This document shows positions 27,645-37,418 of a DNA stretch of 64,000 bases, in pieces. This DNA comes from Mycolicibacterium thermoresistibile (GTDB lineage: Bacteria; Actinomycetota; Actinomycetes; Mycobacteriales; Mycobacteriaceae): NCBI RefSeq assembly GCF_900187065.1, contig NZ_LT906483.1, forward strand, positions 1,302,001-1,366,000, in the 5' to 3' direction. The position numbers were made by a program, and so were the translations under genes. The number at the start of each line of letters is the position of its first letter. Positions within the stretch are counted from its first letter, which is position 1. Below the pieces are notes generated by a model that searched no databases, was not told where the DNA came from, and saw only the letters and a program-made list of their open reading frames with translations.

Positions 27645-27947
27645 TCAGATTTCGAGGCGGTGGCGATACACGCGCAGCGGCACCCGGCCGTCGACGGCGA
27701 GCACCCCTTCGGTGCGCAGCAGTTCCAGCTGCCGGGCCGCCAGGTGCGGCGCGGGACGCCCGGACGCGGCGATGACCCGGTACCAGGGCAGGTCCGCGGA
27801 ATCGGTGCGCATGATCCAACCCACCGTTCGCGCACTCGAAAGCCCTGCGGCAGCGGCGATGTCGCCGTAGGTGACGACCCGTCCGGACGGTATGGCGGCG
27901 ACCAGCGCGCGGACGGCTTCCACCTGCTCGTCGGTGACCGGCGCCAT
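27645..27947 (-). CDS. Alkyltransferase-like (ATL) DNA-repair protein
   Basis: 100 residues from ATG at 27947. It has the MGMT DNA-binding fold IPSGRVVTYGDIAAAAGLSSARTVGWIM. The active-site sequence reads PWYRVIAASGR where methyltransferases have PCHRV, so the alkyl-acceptor cysteine is replaced by Trp. This is the ATL signature: such proteins bind O6-alkylguanine, flip it and flag it for nucleotide excision repair without dealkylation. Synteny matches Rv3204. It is two base pairs from the upstream lipV. Confidence 0.87.
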   Translation of the reverse strand: MAPVTDEQVEAVRALVAAIPSGRVVTYGDIAAAAGLSSARTVGWIMRTDSADLPWYRVIAASGRPAPHLAARQLELLRTEGVLAVDGRVPLRVYRHRLEI

Positions 27948-27949
27948 GG

Positions 27950-28741
27950 TCAACCCAGATGACGGCGGATCAACTCTGCGGTCTCGGCGGGTTTGGCCTG
28001 CGCGACCATGTGCAGACAATCGAGGTCGACGAGGGTGAGGTCGGCGCCCAACCGCTGCGACAGCCCGTCGAGCAGTTCACCGGTCACATACGGCGGGTCG
28101 GTCCACGCCGCACGCACCAGCGTCGTGGGAATACCGCTGGGCGGCAACACCACATCGCGGGCCAACTCGCTCCAATAGGCCATCATCGCCGGAACGCAGA
28201 TCCGCCAGCCGAACCGGCCGCCGGGCAGTGCGATGAGGTGCTCGTCGAGATCGCGGTCCAGTTCGGCCGGTTCGACGTCCGCCCAGGACCCGGTGAACTT
28301 CTCGGTGCGGGCCTCCTCGCGGTCGGGGTAGTCCGGCGAGGCCAGCATCGACTCGGCGATCTCGCGCATCCATTCGCCGTCCAGGCCGATCGCCGGATCC
28401 AGCAGCACCAGCCCGGCCACCAGATCCGGCCGGGCGGCGGCCAGGTGCATCGCCACCGCACCGCCGAAGGAGTGGCCGACCACCACGACCGGTCCGTCCG
28501 CCTGATCCTCGAGCAGCGCCACCAGGGCGCCGACATTGGCCTCGAACGTCCACGGCGCCGCCCACGAGGACCGGCCGTGGCCGATCAGATCCGGTGCGGC
28601 GACCGCGATCTCCGGCAGGTGCCGGGTGGCCAGCGTCTGCCACCGCCGGCCGTGACCGGTCAGCCCGTGGATGGCCAACAACCGCGGCGGGCCGGCCGGA
28701 CCGTAGCGATACACGTGCAGACCCGAGGGGTGAGTGCTCAC
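27950..28741 (-). CDS. lipV: Alpha/beta-hydrolase, esterase/lipase LipV
   Basis: 263 residues from GTG. The catalytic serine is in the nucleophile elbow VVGHSFGGAVA, an oxyanion HGLTGHG follows the first strand, and the histidine is in DCLHMVAQAKP. The acid residue probably lies in the VRAAWTD or DVVLPP region. It has no signal peptide, so it is cytosolic. M. tuberculosis Rv3203 (lipV) is annotated as an acid-inducible lipase. It lies upstream of the ATL gene in the same transcription unit and divergent from adnA. Confidence 0.85.
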   Translation of the reverse strand: MSTHPSGLHVYRYGPAGPPRLLAIHGLTGHGRRWQTLATRHLPEIAVAAPDLIGHGRSSWAAPWTFEANVGALVALLEDQADGPVVVVGHSFGGAVAMHLAAARPDLVAGLVLLDPAIGLDGEWMREIAESMLASPDYPDREEARTEKFTGSWADVEPAELDRDLDEHLIALPGGRFGWRICVPAMMAYWSELARDVVLPPSGIPTTLVRAAWTDPPYVTGELLDGLSQRLGADLTLVDLDCLHMVAQAKPAETAELIRRHLG

Positions 28742-28803
28742 CCCAGCGATGCTGCCACCCCGCGCGCACCGGATGTGTCAGACCCCCGTGCTGTCATGCC
28801 CCT

Positions 28804-31800
28804 ATGACCGCACCGCCGACGAACACCGCGCCGACCCACCCTGAGTCGACCCGGCCTGGATCCACCCGGCCTGGATCCACGGGGATCCCGCCCGGCCGCA
28901 CCGGGGTGGTGCGGGTGCTCGGCGGGCCGGGCACCGGCAAGAGCACCCTGCTCGTGGAGACCGCCGCCGCACACATCCGCGCCGGGGCGGCCCCGGAATC
29001 CGTGCTGCTGCTGACCGGTTCGGCGCGGCTGGGCGCGCAGGCGCGCGCCGCGGTCACCGCCCGGCTGCTGCGGGCGGCGACGGGCCGCGGGGCCGTGGTG
29101 GTCCGTGAACCGATGGTGCGGACGGTGCACTCCTACGCCTTCGCGGTGCTGCGGCTGGCCGCGCAACGCACCGGCGGCCCGCCGCCCCGGCTGCTCACCA
29201 GCGCCGAACAGGACGCCATCGTGCGCGAACTGCTGGCCGGTGACCTCGAAGACGGCGCGGCCTCGCCGGTGCGGTGGCCGGCGGCGCTGCGTCCGGCGCT
29301 GAGCACCGCCGGTTTCGCCAAGGAGTTGCGGGATCTGCTCGCCCGCTGCACCGAACGCGGGGTGGACCCGCTGGCGTTGCAGCGCCTGGGCCGGCGGCTG
29401 GGCCGGCCCGAATGGTCGGCCGCCGGCCGGTTCGCCCAGCAGTACGAGCAGGTGATGCTGCTGCGGTCCGCGGTCGGCATGGCGGCGCCGCAGGCCACCG
29501 CACCGGCGCTGGGCGCGGCCGAGCTGGTCGGGGCCGCCCTGGAGGCGTTCGGCGCCGATCCGGAGCTGCTGGCCGCCGAACGCGCCCGGATCAGGCTGTT
29601 GCTGGTCGACGACGCCCAGCACCTCGATCCGCAGGCCGCCCGGTTGGTGCGGCTGCTGGCCGAGTCGGCCGAACTGGCCGTTCTCGCCGGTGATCCCGAC
29701 CAGGCGGTGTTCGGTTATCGCGGCGCCGATCCGCGGCTGCTGCGCGGTGACGACGACTCCGCCGTGCTCACGCTCACCGAATCGCACCGGTGCGCACCGG
29801 CCGTCGCCGACGCCATCACCGGTGTCGCCCGGCGGCTGCCCGGAACGGGCGGGCCGCGGCACCTCACCGGCACCGGTGAGGGCGGCACCGTCGCGGTCCG
29901 CATCGCCGCGTCCCCGCACGCCGAATCGGCGTTCATTACCGACACGCTGCGCCGGGCCCACCTGATCGACGGGGTGCCCTGGTCGCAGATGGCGGTCATC
30001 GTCCGTTCGGTACCGCGCACCGGTGCGCCGCTGGCGCGGGCCCTGACCGCCGCCGGGGTGCCGGTCGACCTCACCGCCGCCGGGCTGGCGCTGGCCGATC
30101 AACCGGCGGTGCAGGCCCTGTTGACGGTGCTGACCGCAGTCTGTGACGGCCTGGACGCCGACAAGGCACTGGCCCTGGCCACCGGGCCGATCGGGCGGGT
30201 CGACCCGGTGTCGCTGCGTCAGCTGCGGCGGGCGTTGCGCCGCGCCCACCCGCACCGGTCCGGGGCCGAGGTCGGCGAGCTGCTGGTCGAGGCGTTGCAG
30301 GCCGAGGAACCGGGCGTCTCGGCCGAGCAGGCGCGGCCGCTGCGGCGGGTGCGCGCGGTGCTGACCGCCGCGGAACGCGCCCACCGCCACGGCGGCGATC
30401 CGCGCGAGGTGCTCTGGCAGGCGTGGCACCGCTCCGGGCTGCAGCGGCGCTGGCTGGCCGCGAGTGAACGCGGCGGTGTCGCCGGCGTCCAGGCCGACCG
30501 CGATCTCGACGCCGTGACCGCGTTTTTCGACGCGGCCGAACAGTATGTGGCCCGAACCGCCGGGGCGACGTTGCGCGGACTGATCGATCACCTCACCACG
30601 TTGGGGCCGGCGGCGCCGGCGCGGGATCAGTCGGCCCGGCGGGATGCCGTGGCGGTGCTCAGCGCACACGCGGCGCTCGATCGCGAGTGGGATCTGGTGG
30701 TGATCGCCGGACTGCAGGACGGGTTGTGGCCCAACACCGTTCCGCGCGGTGGGGTGCTCGCCACCCAGCAGTTGGTCGATGTGCTCGACGGGGTCGCCGA
30801 CGGCTCCGACCCGGTCGTGTCGCGCCGGGCGCCGCTGCTGGCCGAGGAGCGGAGGTTGCTGATCGCGGCCATGGGCCGGGCCCGGTCGCGGCTGCTGGTC
30901 ACCGCGGTCGACAGCGACGACGGTGACGAGTCGCTGCTGCCGTCGCCGTTCTGCGCGGAACTCGCCGCGCTGGCCACCGAACCCGAAGCGGCCACGCCCG
31001 CACCGCTGCCGGCGCCGCGGGTGCTGACGGCCGCCGCCCTGGTCGGACGGCTCCGTTCGGTGGTGTGCGCCGCGCCCGACACCGTCGACGACGAGGTCCG
31101 GGCCGGTGCGGCGACACAGCTGGCCCGGCTGGCCGCGGCGGGTGTCCCGGGAGCCGACCCGGCGCAGTGGTACGCCATGACACCGCTGTCCACCGGAGAA
31201 CCGCTGTGGGACGGGCCCGGACAGTCGGTGACGTTGTCGCCGTCGACGCTGCAGACCCTGGTCGACTGCCCACTGCGCTGGCTGCTGGAACGGCACGGCG
31301 GCACCGACGGCCGCGACGTCCGCTCGACGGTCGGCTCGCTGGTGCACGCGCTCGCCGCCGGCCGGTACCGGACCGAGGGGCAGCTGCTGGCCGAACTCGA
31401 GCGGGTCTGGGATCAGCTGCCGTTCGAGTCCCGCTGGTACGCCGACAACGAGTTGTCCCGGCACCGGGCGATGCTGCAGACCTTCATGCGGTGGCGGGAG
31501 CGAACCCGCCGGGAACTCACCGAGGTGGCCGCCGAGATCGCCGTCGACGGGGTGCTCGTCGACGGCGCCGACACCACACCCGAGATCAGGGTGCGGGGCC
31601 GGCTGGACCGCCTGGAACGTGACGCCGACGGCCGTCTCGTCGTGGTGGATCTCAAGACCGGCAAGAGCCCGGTGACCAAGAACGACGCCCAGCGGCACGC
31701 CCAGCTGGCGATGTATCAGCTGGCCGTCGCGGCCGGGCTGCTGCCCGCCGGCGACATCCCCGGCGGTGGCCGTCTGGTTTACCTCGGCAGGCCCACCGGC

Positions 31801-31995
31801 GGCGGGGCCACCGAACGCGAACAGGATCCGCTGACCCCCGAGACCGCGGCCGGGTGGCGCGACACCGTCGCACAGGCCGCCGACGCCACCCGGGGCCCGC
31901 GGTTCGCGGCCCGCATCAACGATGGCTGCGCCCACTGCCCGGTGCGGTTCAGTTGTCCGGCGCAGGCCGCGCAGGCCGGATCGGAGCGGCCGTGA
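28804..31995 (+). CDS. adnA: AdnA subunit of the AdnAB helicase-nuclease
   Basis: 1063 residues from ATG at 28804. An N-terminal UvrD-like motor has Walker A GGPGTGKSTLL. Its motif II reads LLVDDAQHLD instead of DExQD, and motif VI reads AAMGRARSRLLV, so this motor is degenerate as in characterised AdnA. The RecB-type nuclease at the C terminus retains VVVDLKTGKSP and a downstream Cys cluster (CAHC...FSC) suited to an Fe-S pin. AdnAB resects double-strand ends in mycobacteria. The N terminus has a short PGSTRPGST repeat (residues 14-22) of no obvious role. The stop overlaps adnB as GTGA. Confidence 0.93.
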   Translation: MTAPPTNTAPTHPESTRPGSTRPGSTGIPPGRTGVVRVLGGPGTGKSTLLVETAAAHIRAGAAPESVLLLTGSARLGAQARAAVTARLLRAATGRGAVVVREPMVRTVHSYAFAVLRLAAQRTGGPPPRLLTSAEQDAIVRELLAGDLEDGAASPVRWPAALRPALSTAGFAKELRDLLARCTERGVDPLALQRLGRRLGRPEWSAAGRFAQQYEQVMLLRSAVGMAAPQATAPALGAAELVGAALEAFGADPELLAAERARIRLLLVDDAQHLDPQAARLVRLLAESAELAVLAGDPDQAVFGYRGADPRLLRGDDDSAVLTLTESHRCAPAVADAITGVARRLPGTGGPRHLTGTGEGGTVAVRIAASPHAESAFITDTLRRAHLIDGVPWSQMAVIVRSVPRTGAPLARALTAAGVPVDLTAAGLALADQPAVQALLTVLTAVCDGLDADKALALATGPIGRVDPVSLRQLRRALRRAHPHRSGAEVGELLVEALQAEEPGVSAEQARPLRRVRAVLTAAERAHRHGGDPREVLWQAWHRSGLQRRWLAASERGGVAGVQADRDLDAVTAFFDAAEQYVARTAGATLRGLIDHLTTLGPAAPARDQSARRDAVAVLSAHAALDREWDLVVIAGLQDGLWPNTVPRGGVLATQQLVDVLDGVADGSDPVVSRRAPLLAEERRLLIAAMGRARSRLLVTAVDSDDGDESLLPSPFCAELAALATEPEAATPAPLPAPRVLTAAALVGRLRSVVCAAPDTVDDEVRAGAATQLARLAAAGVPGADPAQWYAMTPLSTGEPLWDGPGQSVTLSPSTLQTLVDCPLRWLLERHGGTDGRDVRSTVGSLVHALAAGRYRTEGQLLAELERVWDQLPFESRWYADNELSRHRAMLQTFMRWRERTRRELTEVAAEIAVDGVLVDGADTTPEIRVRGRLDRLERDADGRLVVVDLKTGKSPVTKNDAQRHAQLAMYQLAVAAGLLPAGDIPGGGRLVYLGRPTGGGATEREQDPLTPETAAGWRDTVAQAADATRGPRFAARINDGCAHCPVRFSCPAQAAQAGSERP

Positions 31996-34900
31996 CCGCG
32001 CGTCACAGCCCCGCCGACCTCGCCGAGGCGCTCGGGCTCTTCCCGCCGACCGAGGAACAGGCGGCGGTGATCGCCGCACCGCCCGGCCCGCTGGTGGTGA
32101 TCGCCGGCGCCGGCGCCGGCAAGACCGAGACGATGGCCGCCCGGGTGGTGTGGCTGGTCGCCAACGGCTATGCCCGCCCCGATCAGGTGCTGGGGCTGAC
32201 CTTCACCCGCAAGGCCGCCGGCCAGCTGCTGCGCCGGGTGCGGAGCCGGCTGGCGCGGCTGGCCGGCACCGGCCTGGTGCCGGCGAACTCGGCCCCGGAC
32301 TGGACCACCGAGTCGGTGACCGTCAGCACCTACCACGCCTTCGCCGGCACCTTGCTGCGCGAGCACGGGCTGCTGCTCCCGGTCGAGCCCGACACCCGGC
32401 TGATCGGCGAGACCGAACTGTGGCAACTGGCCTACCGGGTGGTGTGCGAGCATCCCGGCCCGCTGGACACCGACAAGACCCCCGCGGCGATCACCGCCAT
32501 GGTGCTGCGGCTGGCCGGTCAGCTCGCCGAACATCTGGTGGACACCGATCAGCTCCGCGATACCCACGTCGAACTGGAACGGCTGGTGCACACCCTGCCG
32601 GCCGGCCCGTACCAGCGCGACCGCGGCCCGAGCCAGTGGCTGCTGAACATGTTGGCCACCCAGACCGAACGCGCCGCGCTGGTACCGCTCATCGACGCGG
32701 TACACCGCCGGATGCGCGCCGAGAAGGTGATGGACTTCGGCATGCAGATGGCCGCCGCGGCCCGGCTGGCCTCCGAGCACCCGCAGGTCGGCGCCGCGCT
32801 GCGGCAGCGGTTCCGGGTGGTGCTGCTCGACGAATACCAGGACACCGGCCATGCCCAGCGGATCGCGCTGTCGGCGTTGTTCGGCGGCGGTGTCGACGAC
32901 GACCTCGCGCTGACCGCGGTCGGGGATCCGATCCAGTCCATCTACGGCTGGCGCGGCGCGTCGGCGACCAACCTGCCGCGGTTCGCCACCGACTTCCCGC
33001 ACTCCGACGGAAGCCCGGCGCCCACCCTGGAACTGCGCACCAGCTGGCGGAACCCGCCGCGCACCCTGCACCTGGCGAACGCGATCTCCGCCGAGGCGCG
33101 GCGCCGCTCGGTGGCGGTGCGGGCGCTGCGGCCCCGGCCGGACGCCGAACCGGGCACCATCCGGTGTGCGCTGCTCGATGACGTGCAGTCCGAACGGGAG
33201 TGGGTCGCCGAGCAGCTCGCCGCACTGTACCGGCACGCCCGCGACGCCGGGGACACCCCGCCGACGGCCGCGGTGTTGGTGCGCCGCAACGCCGATGCCG
33301 CGCCGATGGCGCAGGCGCTCACCGCCCGGGGTGTGCCGGTCGAAGTGGTCGGCCTGGCCGGCCTGCTGGCGGTACCCGAGGTCGCCGACGTCGTGGCGAT
33401 GCTGCGGCTGGCCGCCGACCCGACCGCGGGCAGCGCCGCGGTGCGCATCCTGACCGGGCCGCGTTGGCGACTCGGTGCCCGCGACCTCACCGCCCTGTGG
33501 CGGCGCGCCGTCGAGCTGGGCACCGTCGAGCCCCCGGGGGCTCGCCCCGACACCGACGGTGTCGAGCAGATCCTCGCGGGCATCGGGCCGGACGCCGACG
33601 AACCGTGCCTGGCCGACGCCATCTGCGATCCCGGTGATGCCGCTGCCTACTCGGAGGAGGGGTACCGGCGCATCACCGCACTGGCGCAGGAGCTGACCGC
33701 GCTGCGCGCGCACCTGCACCATCCGCTGCCCGATCTCATCGCCGAGATCCGCCGGATACTCGGGGTGGACGCCGAGGCGCGGGCCGGCCAACCGGTGGCC
33801 GCGGGCTGGGCGGGCACCGAGAACCTCGACGCGTTCGCCGACGTGGTCGCCGAGTTCGCCGTCCGGCCCAACGCGACGGTGCCGGCGCTGCTGGGCTATC
33901 TCAGCGCCGCGATGGAGGTGGAGAACGGTCTGGCGCCGGCGGACGTCACGGTCGCCACGGACCGGGTGCAGATCCTCACCGTGCACGCCGCCAAGGGCTT
34001 GGAGTGGGAGGTGGTCGCGGTACCGCACCTGAGCCGTCGGGTGTTTCCGTCCACCGCATCCCCGCGCACCTGGCTCACCGACGCGGGGGAGTTGCCGCCA
34101 CTGCTGCGTGGTGACCGCGCCACCACCTCCGAGCACGGAGTGCCGGTGCTCGACACCGCCGACGTCAACGACCGGAAAGCCCTCAGCGACAAGATCGCCG
34201 AGCACAAGAACCGGTTGGCGCAACGCCGCACCGACGAGGAGCGTCGGCTGCTGTACGTGGCCGTCACCCGCGCCGAGGACACGCTGCTCGTCTCCGGACA
34301 CCATTGGGGGGCAACGGAATCGAAACCCCGCGGGCCGTCCGAGTTCCTCCTGGAGATCAAGGACGTCATCGATCGGTCGGCCGAAGCCGGCGATCCGTGC
34401 GGAACCATCGACCTGTGGGCGCCGGAACCGCCGGACGGCACGCCGAACCCCCTGCGTGACAAGGCGTTCGAAGTGCTGTGGCCGGCCCCTCCGGAAAGCC
34501 GCGCCGTCGGCCACACCGCCGCCGGCGCGGCGTTGGTCACCGCGGCGATGGCCGGCGAGGTCACCGGCGGTCTGGATCCGGAGGGCTGGGCCGCCGACGT
34601 GGACGCCCTGCTGGCCGAACGGGACCGGGCGGCGCGACCCGAACCGGCGCCGCTGCCGGCCCAGCTGTCGGTCAGCTCGCTGGTCGAGCTCGGCCGCGAC
34701 CCGGCGGCGACAGCGCTGATACACCGGCGGCTGCCGGCGCGCCCGGATCGCAACACCCTGCTCGGTACGGCATTCCACGAGTGGGTGCAGCGGTACTTCC
34801 ACACCGACGGCCTGTTCGACCTCGACGATCTGCCCGGTGCGGTGGACGTCGAACCCGCCGCGGCGGACGCCGCCGGGCTGGCCGACCTGCAGAACGCGTT

Positions 34901-35261
34901 CATGACCTCGCCGTGGGCGGCGCGCACCCCGACCGAGGTGGAGGTGCCGTTCGACATGCTCATCGGCGACACCGTGGTGCGGGGTCGCATCGACGCGGTG
35001 TTCGCCGACGACGACGGCGGGGCGACCGTGGTGGACTGGAAGACCGGGGAGCCGCCGCGCACCGAGGACGAGATGCGGCAGGCGGCGATTCAGCTCGGGG
35101 TGTACCGGATCGCGTGGGCGGCGATGCGCGGGCTGCCCGTCGAATCGGTGCGCGCGGCGTTCCACTACGTCCGCTCCGGTCAGACCGTGCAACCCGATCC
35201 GCTGCCGACCGCGGACGATCTGGCCGCGCTGCTCGCAGATGCCGATCAGCGCACCCGGTGA
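31992..35261 (+). CDS. adnB: AdnB subunit of the AdnAB helicase-nuclease
   Basis: 1089 residues from GTG overlapping adnA. It is the intact UvrD-type motor: Q motif PPTEEQAAVI, Walker A GAGAGKTETMAA, motif II VVLLDEYQDTG, motif III VGDPIQSIYGWRGA, motif [14 protein letters not shown] and motif VI YVAVTRAEDTLLV. The C-terminal nuclease domain has HEW and VVDWKTGEPP, with a FHYVRSG end. AdnB supplies the leading ATP-driven translocation while AdnA cuts the other strand. Both genes form a tight two-gene operon, and the K+ channel follows at 107 bp. Confidence 0.94.
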   Translation: MTARHSPADLAEALGLFPPTEEQAAVIAAPPGPLVVIAGAGAGKTETMAARVVWLVANGYARPDQVLGLTFTRKAAGQLLRRVRSRLARLAGTGLVPANSAPDWTTESVTVSTYHAFAGTLLREHGLLLPVEPDTRLIGETELWQLAYRVVCEHPGPLDTDKTPAAITAMVLRLAGQLAEHLVDTDQLRDTHVELERLVHTLPAGPYQRDRGPSQWLLNMLATQTERAALVPLIDAVHRRMRAEKVMDFGMQMAAAARLASEHPQVGAALRQRFRVVLLDEYQDTGHAQRIALSALFGGGVDDDLALTAVGDPIQSIYGWRGASATNLPRFATDFPHSDGSPAPTLELRTSWRNPPRTLHLANAISAEARRRSVAVRALRPRPDAEPGTIRCALLDDVQSEREWVAEQLAALYRHARDAGDTPPTAAVLVRRNADAAPMAQALTARGVPVEVVGLAGLLAVPEVADVVAMLRLAADPTAGSAAVRILTGPRWRLGARDLTALWRRAVELGTVEPPGARPDTDGVEQILAGIGPDADEPCLADAICDPGDAAAYSEEGYRRITALAQELTALRAHLHHPLPDLIAEIRRILGVDAEARAGQPVAAGWAGTENLDAFADVVAEFAVRPNATVPALLGYLSAAMEVENGLAPADVTVATDRVQILTVHAAKGLEWEVVAVPHLSRRVFPSTASPRTWLTDAGELPPLLRGDRATTSEHGVPVLDTADVNDRKALSDKIAEHKNRLAQRRTDEERRLLYVAVTRAEDTLLVSGHHWGATESKPRGPSEFLLEIKDVIDRSAEAGDPCGTIDLWAPEPPDGTPNPLRDKAFEVLWPAPPESRAVGHTAAGAALVTAAMAGEVTGGLDPEGWAADVDALLAERDRAARPEPAPLPAQLSVSSLVELGRDPAATALIHRRLPARPDRNTLLGTAFHEWVQRYFHTDGLFDLDDLPGAVDVEPAAADAAGLADLQNAFMTSPWAARTPTEVEVPFDMLIGDTVVRGRIDAVFADDDGGATVVDWKTGEPPRTEDEMRQAAIQLGVYRIAWAAMRGLPVESVRAAFHYVRSGQTVQPDPLPTADDLAALLADADQRTR

Positions 35262-35368
35262 ACCCGACCGCTCCCGGGCGCGGGCGCAGGTGTTCGCTGG
35301 GATTCGGGTGCCGGACCGGCCATGATTACATTGTGGCGTGCGCACCCCCGGGATACGCGTGAGTTCCC

Positions 35369-36448
35369 ATGACCAAAGGTAGGTTGCGGCGTCGGCTCGC
35401 CGCGATCGAACAGGATCTGACTTCCCAGCCCGAGGCGCGGCTCGTGGACATCCTGCGGATCCCGGAGCCGTTCGTCAGCCCCACCCAGCGCATCGTGCGC
35501 CGCATCATCTATGCGACGCTGGCGCTGATGGCGGCGGTGGTCATCGTCTACCTGGACCGCGACGGCTACCGCGACGTGCAGGGCAACGAACTGTCTTTCC
35601 TGGACTGCCTGTACTACGCGACGGTGTCCCTGTCGACCACCGGGTACGGCGACATCACGCCGGTCACCCCGGAAGCCCGGCTGATCAACGTGCTGGTGAT
35701 CACGCCACTGCGGGTCGCGTTCCTGATCGTGCTGATCGGCACCACCGTGGAAACGCTGACCAGCCAGTCGCGGGCCGCCCTGAAGATCCAGCGCTGGAGG
35801 AGCAGAGTGCGAAACCACACCGTCGTCATCGGTTACGGCACCAAGGGGAAGACGGCCGTCGCCGCGATGGTCGAGGACGAGGTGGCGCCGGCCGACATCG
35901 TCGTCGTCGACGACGATCCGACCGCACTGGAACGGGCGCGGGCAGCCGGCCTGGTCACCGTGCACGGCGACGCCACCAAGGCCGAGGTGCTGCGGCTGGC
36001 CAGCGTCCAGCACGCCAAATCGATCATCGTGGCCACCGACAACGACGCCAGCGCGGTGCTGGTCACCTTGACCGCCCGCGAGCTGGCGCCCAACGCCAAG
36101 ATCATCGCGGCGGCCCGGGAATCGGACAATCAGCATCTGCTCAAACAGTCCGGCGCCGACTCCACCGTGGTGTCCTCGGAGACCGCGGGGCGGCTGCTGG
36201 GTGTGGCCACCCAGACCCCCAGCGTGGTGGCGATCATCGAGGACCTGCTCACCCCGGACGCCGGCTTCTCCATCGCCGAACGCGAGGTCACCCCGAAGGA
36301 GGTGGGCGGCTCACCGCGCCATCTGCAGGACATCGTGTTGGGGGTGGTGCGGGACGGCCACCTGTACCGGGTCGACGAACCCGAGGTCGACGCGGTCGAG
36401 GCCGGTGACCGACTGCTCTACATCCGCATCTCGGACGGTGATCGATGA
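35369..36448 (+). CDS. Potassium channel with cytosolic RCK (TrkA-N/TrkA-C) domain (Rv3200c-like)
   Basis: 359 residues. Two transmembrane helices (about 50-66 and 107-125) flank a pore loop with selectivity filter TTGYGDIT. A cytosolic RCK/TrkA-N nucleotide-binding domain (VVIGYGTKGKTAVAAMV; acidic VVVDDDPTAL) follows, then a TrkA-C domain at the C terminus. It is a two-helix MthK-like channel; the RCK ligand could be ATP/NAD or Ca2+. The stop overlaps nudC as ATGA, so an operon with NAD-cap and NADH hydrolysis is plausible. Confidence 0.9.
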   Translation: MTKGRLRRRLAAIEQDLTSQPEARLVDILRIPEPFVSPTQRIVRRIIYATLALMAAVVIVYLDRDGYRDVQGNELSFLDCLYYATVSLSTTGYGDITPVTPEARLINVLVITPLRVAFLIVLIGTTVETLTSQSRAALKIQRWRSRVRNHTVVIGYGTKGKTAVAAMVEDEVAPADIVVVDDDPTALERARAAGLVTVHGDATKAEVLRLASVQHAKSIIVATDNDASAVLVTLTARELAPNAKIIAAARESDNQHLLKQSGADSTVVSSETAGRLLGVATQTPSVVAIIEDLLTPDAGFSIAEREVTPKEVGGSPRHLQDIVLGVVRDGHLYRVDEPEVDAVEAGDRLLYIRISDGDR

Positions 36449-37377
36449 CTCGCAGGACCCCGTTCCGGTTGCGGAACACACCGCTGCTCTCACGCGTCGG
36501 CGCGGACCGCGCCGACGTGCTGCGCACCGACGTCGAGGCGGCCACCGCCGGCTGGCGGGACGCGCTGCTGCTGCGGGTGGACCGCCGCAATCAGGTGCTG
36601 ATCGCCGACGGGCAGGTGGTGCTGAACAAGGCCACCGAGATCGGCGACAAACCGCCGGAGGACGCGGTGTTCCTCGGGCGGCTGGGGGACGGGCGGCACG
36701 TGTGGGCGGTGCGCGCAGCGCTGGAGCCGCCCGCCGACCGCCCCGACGCGACGGTGCTCGACCTGCGCCGCACCGGGCACATCTTCGACGACGTCAGCGC
36801 CCAGCTGGTGGCCACCGCGACCGCGCTGCTGAACTGGCATGACAACGCCAAGTTCAGCGCGATCGACGGCGCCCCGACCAAACCGGTCAACGGCGGCTGG
36901 TCCCGGGTGAACCTGGTCAACGGGCACGAGGAATTCCCGCGTATCGACCCGGCGGTGATCTGCCTGGTGCACGACGGGCACGACCGCTGCGTGCTGGCCC
37001 GTCAACGGCTCTGGCCGGAGCGGTTCTTCTCGTTGGTCGCCGGATTCGTCGAGGCCGGCGAATCGTTCGAGTCGTGCGTGGTGCGCGAGATCGCCGAGGA
37101 GCTCGGGCTCACCGTGACCGACGTCGAGTACCTCGGCAGCCAGCCGTGGCCGTTCCCACGGTCGCTGATGGTGGGCTTCCACGCGGTCGGGGATCCCGAT
37201 CAGCCGTTCTCCTTCAACGACGGCGAGATCGTCGAGGCCGCCTGGTTCACCCGCGACGAGGTACGGGAAGCCCTGGCGGCGGGGGACTGGAGTAGTGACT
37301 CGTCGTCGCGGCTGCTGCTGCCGGGATCGATCTCGATCGCCCGGGAGATCATCGAATCCTGGGCGGAACTCGACTAG
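36445..37377 (+). CDS. nudC: NAD(H) pyrophosphatase / RNA NAD-decapping enzyme NudC
   Basis: 310 residues from ATG in the upstream stop. The Nudix box GFVEAGESFESCVVREIAEELGL is complete, and SQPWPFPRSLM is the NADH pyrophosphatase family motif. The zinc-ribbon cysteines of E. coli NudC are absent: the equivalent segment (LLNWHDNAKF to EEFPRIDPAVI) has none. It therefore lacks the zinc-binding site, as I recall also for M. tuberculosis NudC. It hydrolyses NADH and activated nicotinamide analogues and can remove NAD caps from RNA. Confidence 0.92.
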   Translation: MTRRTPFRLRNTPLLSRVGADRADVLRTDVEAATAGWRDALLLRVDRRNQVLIADGQVVLNKATEIGDKPPEDAVFLGRLGDGRHVWAVRAALEPPADRPDATVLDLRRTGHIFDDVSAQLVATATALLNWHDNAKFSAIDGAPTKPVNGGWSRVNLVNGHEEFPRIDPAVICLVHDGHDRCVLARQRLWPERFFSLVAGFVEAGESFESCVVREIAEELGLTVTDVEYLGSQPWPFPRSLMVGFHAVGDPDQPFSFNDGEIVEAAWFTRDEVREALAAGDWSSDSSSRLLLPGSISIAREIIESWAELD

Positions 37378-37418
37378 CCCGCGAGCTTGGCTGTGCCTGA
37401 TCAGCCCGCGAGCTTGGC
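37376..37418. repeat. Imperfect short direct repeat at the nudC/mrx1 junction
   Basis: AGCCCGCGAGCTTGGC occurs at 37376-37391 and again from 37403. The first copy includes the nudC stop region and the second codes for the end of mrx1 (opposite strand). It looks like a small duplication of the mrx1 tail. No functional claim. Confidence 0.8.
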
